DNA from: Clostridiales bacterium | GTDB taxonomy: Bacteria > Bacillota > Clostridia > Oscillospirales > QAMX01 | Assembly (NCBI GenBank): GCA_016285815.1 | Contig: JAEERN010000109.1 | Span: 1-5,665 of the forward strand | Direction of reading: 5' to 3' | Length of the DNA: 5,665 nt | Part shown: piece by piece, positions 5,187 through 5,665 of the stretch | Position numbering within the stretch: the first letter of the stretch is position 1 | Layout: every line of letters begins with the position of its first letter | Program-made: the position numbers and the translations under genes | The notes under the pieces: model-generated | Seen by the model: the letters and a program-made list of their open reading frames with translations, nothing else | Databases searched by the model: none | What the model was told of the DNA's origin: nothing

Positions 5187-5665
5187 TCAGCGATCCGCCG
5201 CACCGAACAGCGCGGGCTGGAGCTGGCGTCCCTCCAGCGCGGCCAGCACCGCCGGCCCGGTCAGGGAAAAATCGGCCACCGCGGAGCAGGGCTTTCCCGC
5301 CGGATCGTCCTGCCCCAGCGGCACGAAAAACACGTTTTTCCGCGCCGCCAGGCGGCCGATGGACGCCGCGTTGGCCCCCAGCGCGTCGTTGGTCGAGACC
5401 GCCAGGATCAGCGGCCGCCCGTTCCTCAGGTGCGACTTCGCCGCCAGCGTCACCGGCCCGTCGGCGATGCCGGCGGCCAGCTTGGCCAGCGTGTTGCCCG
5501 TCGCCGGCTCGACGACCAGCGCGTCCAGCAGCTTTTTCGGGCCGATGGGCTCCGCCCCGGCGATGCCGCAGATCGGCGGCGCGCCGCAGATCTCTTCGAT
5601 CTCGCGCCGGAAATCCGCGGCGCGGCCGAAGCGCGTGTCCGTTCCGGCCGCGGCCTCGCTCATGA
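5187..5665 (-). CDS. spoVFB: Dipicolinate synthase subunit B (partial, 5' end outside window)
   Basis: About 158 residues of SpoVFB (DpaB) are visible. This is the flavoprotein subunit of dipicolinate synthase, which with SpoVFA converts the dihydrodipicolinate-pathway intermediate to dipicolinic acid in the mother cell for export to the spore core. The match to the Bacillus protein is strong and colinear: TDTRFG, EPIGPKKLLD, PATGNTLAKLA, AAKSHLRNGRPL, STNDALGANA, KNVFFVPLGQDDP. The Bacillus subtilis protein is 200 residues, and the alignment places the first visible residue near position 43. The Met codon at 5663 (MSEAAAGTDTRFG) is therefore internal, and about 40 N-terminal residues, including the glycine-rich nucleotide-binding loop, lie beyond the edge. 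spoVFA would be expected further upstream, also outside. No terminator is seen between this stop and sleB. Many clostridia lack spoVF and rely on an EtfA-type route, so its presence here is informative. Confidence 0.93.
   Translation of the reverse strand, partial: MSEAAAGTDTRFGRAADFRREIEEICGAPPICGIAGAEPIGPKKLLDALVVEPATGNTLAKLAAGIADGPVTLAAKSHLRNGRPLILAVSTNDALGANAASIGRLAARKNVFFVPLGQDDPAGKPCSAVADFSLTGPAVLAALEGRQLQPALFGAADR

Noticed and set aside
5661..5663. ATG at 5663 as the start of dpaB
   Set aside because: Alignment with the Bacillus protein from memory shows that about 40 conserved N-terminal residues must lie upstream, so this Met is internal and the gene is cut by the window edge.

Overview
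The window comes from a very GC-rich (roughly two thirds G+C by eye), endospore-forming member of the Clostridia, most likely Oscillospiraceae or a relative. The evidence is the spore-specific genes at the right end (dipicolinate synthase subunit B and a SleB cortex-lytic enzyme), a DUF4830-type protein of the kind found in that group, and coding regions with third codon positions that are almost all G or C. No mobile element, CRISPR array, tRNA or rRNA gene is visible.

Layout from left to right. Positions 2-94 are the last 30 codons of an unrecognised plus-strand gene. Positions 167-832 (+) encode a small membrane-anchored DUF4830-like protein, followed by a strong intrinsic terminator at 862-899. 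Everything else is on the minus strand, so in transcription order from the right edge the genes are: dpaB/spoVFB (5' end cut by the window edge, stop at 5187), sleB (5120-4437), an intrinsic terminator, a clear sigma-A-type promoter, a PAP2-family membrane phosphatase with an unusual Cys/His tail (4304-3393), a structured 109-base gap, and a 786-residue probable TIM-barrel carbohydrate-active protein (3283-923). That last gene converges on the terminator shared with the plus-strand gene.

Functionally, the dpaB-sleB pair covers the two ends of the dormant spore: making dipicolinic acid for the spore core, and degrading the cortex at germination. The usual sleB partner ypeB is not next to sleB here. 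The PAP2 gene has its own promoter and may be co-transcribed with the 786-residue protein, because no clear promoter is seen between them. Intergenic gaps are 66 to 132 bases, and there is no stretch above 300 bases without a gene.

The most interesting items are: an inserted beta-module in the 786-residue protein that resembles a motif of phage tail-fibre proteins; the predicted extracytoplasmic C-x2-H...C-x2-H tail on the PAP2 protein; the dpaB-sleB arrangement without ypeB; and a sporulation sigma-E-like promoter upstream of the DUF4830-like gene. I see no convincing case for a wholly new multi-gene system.
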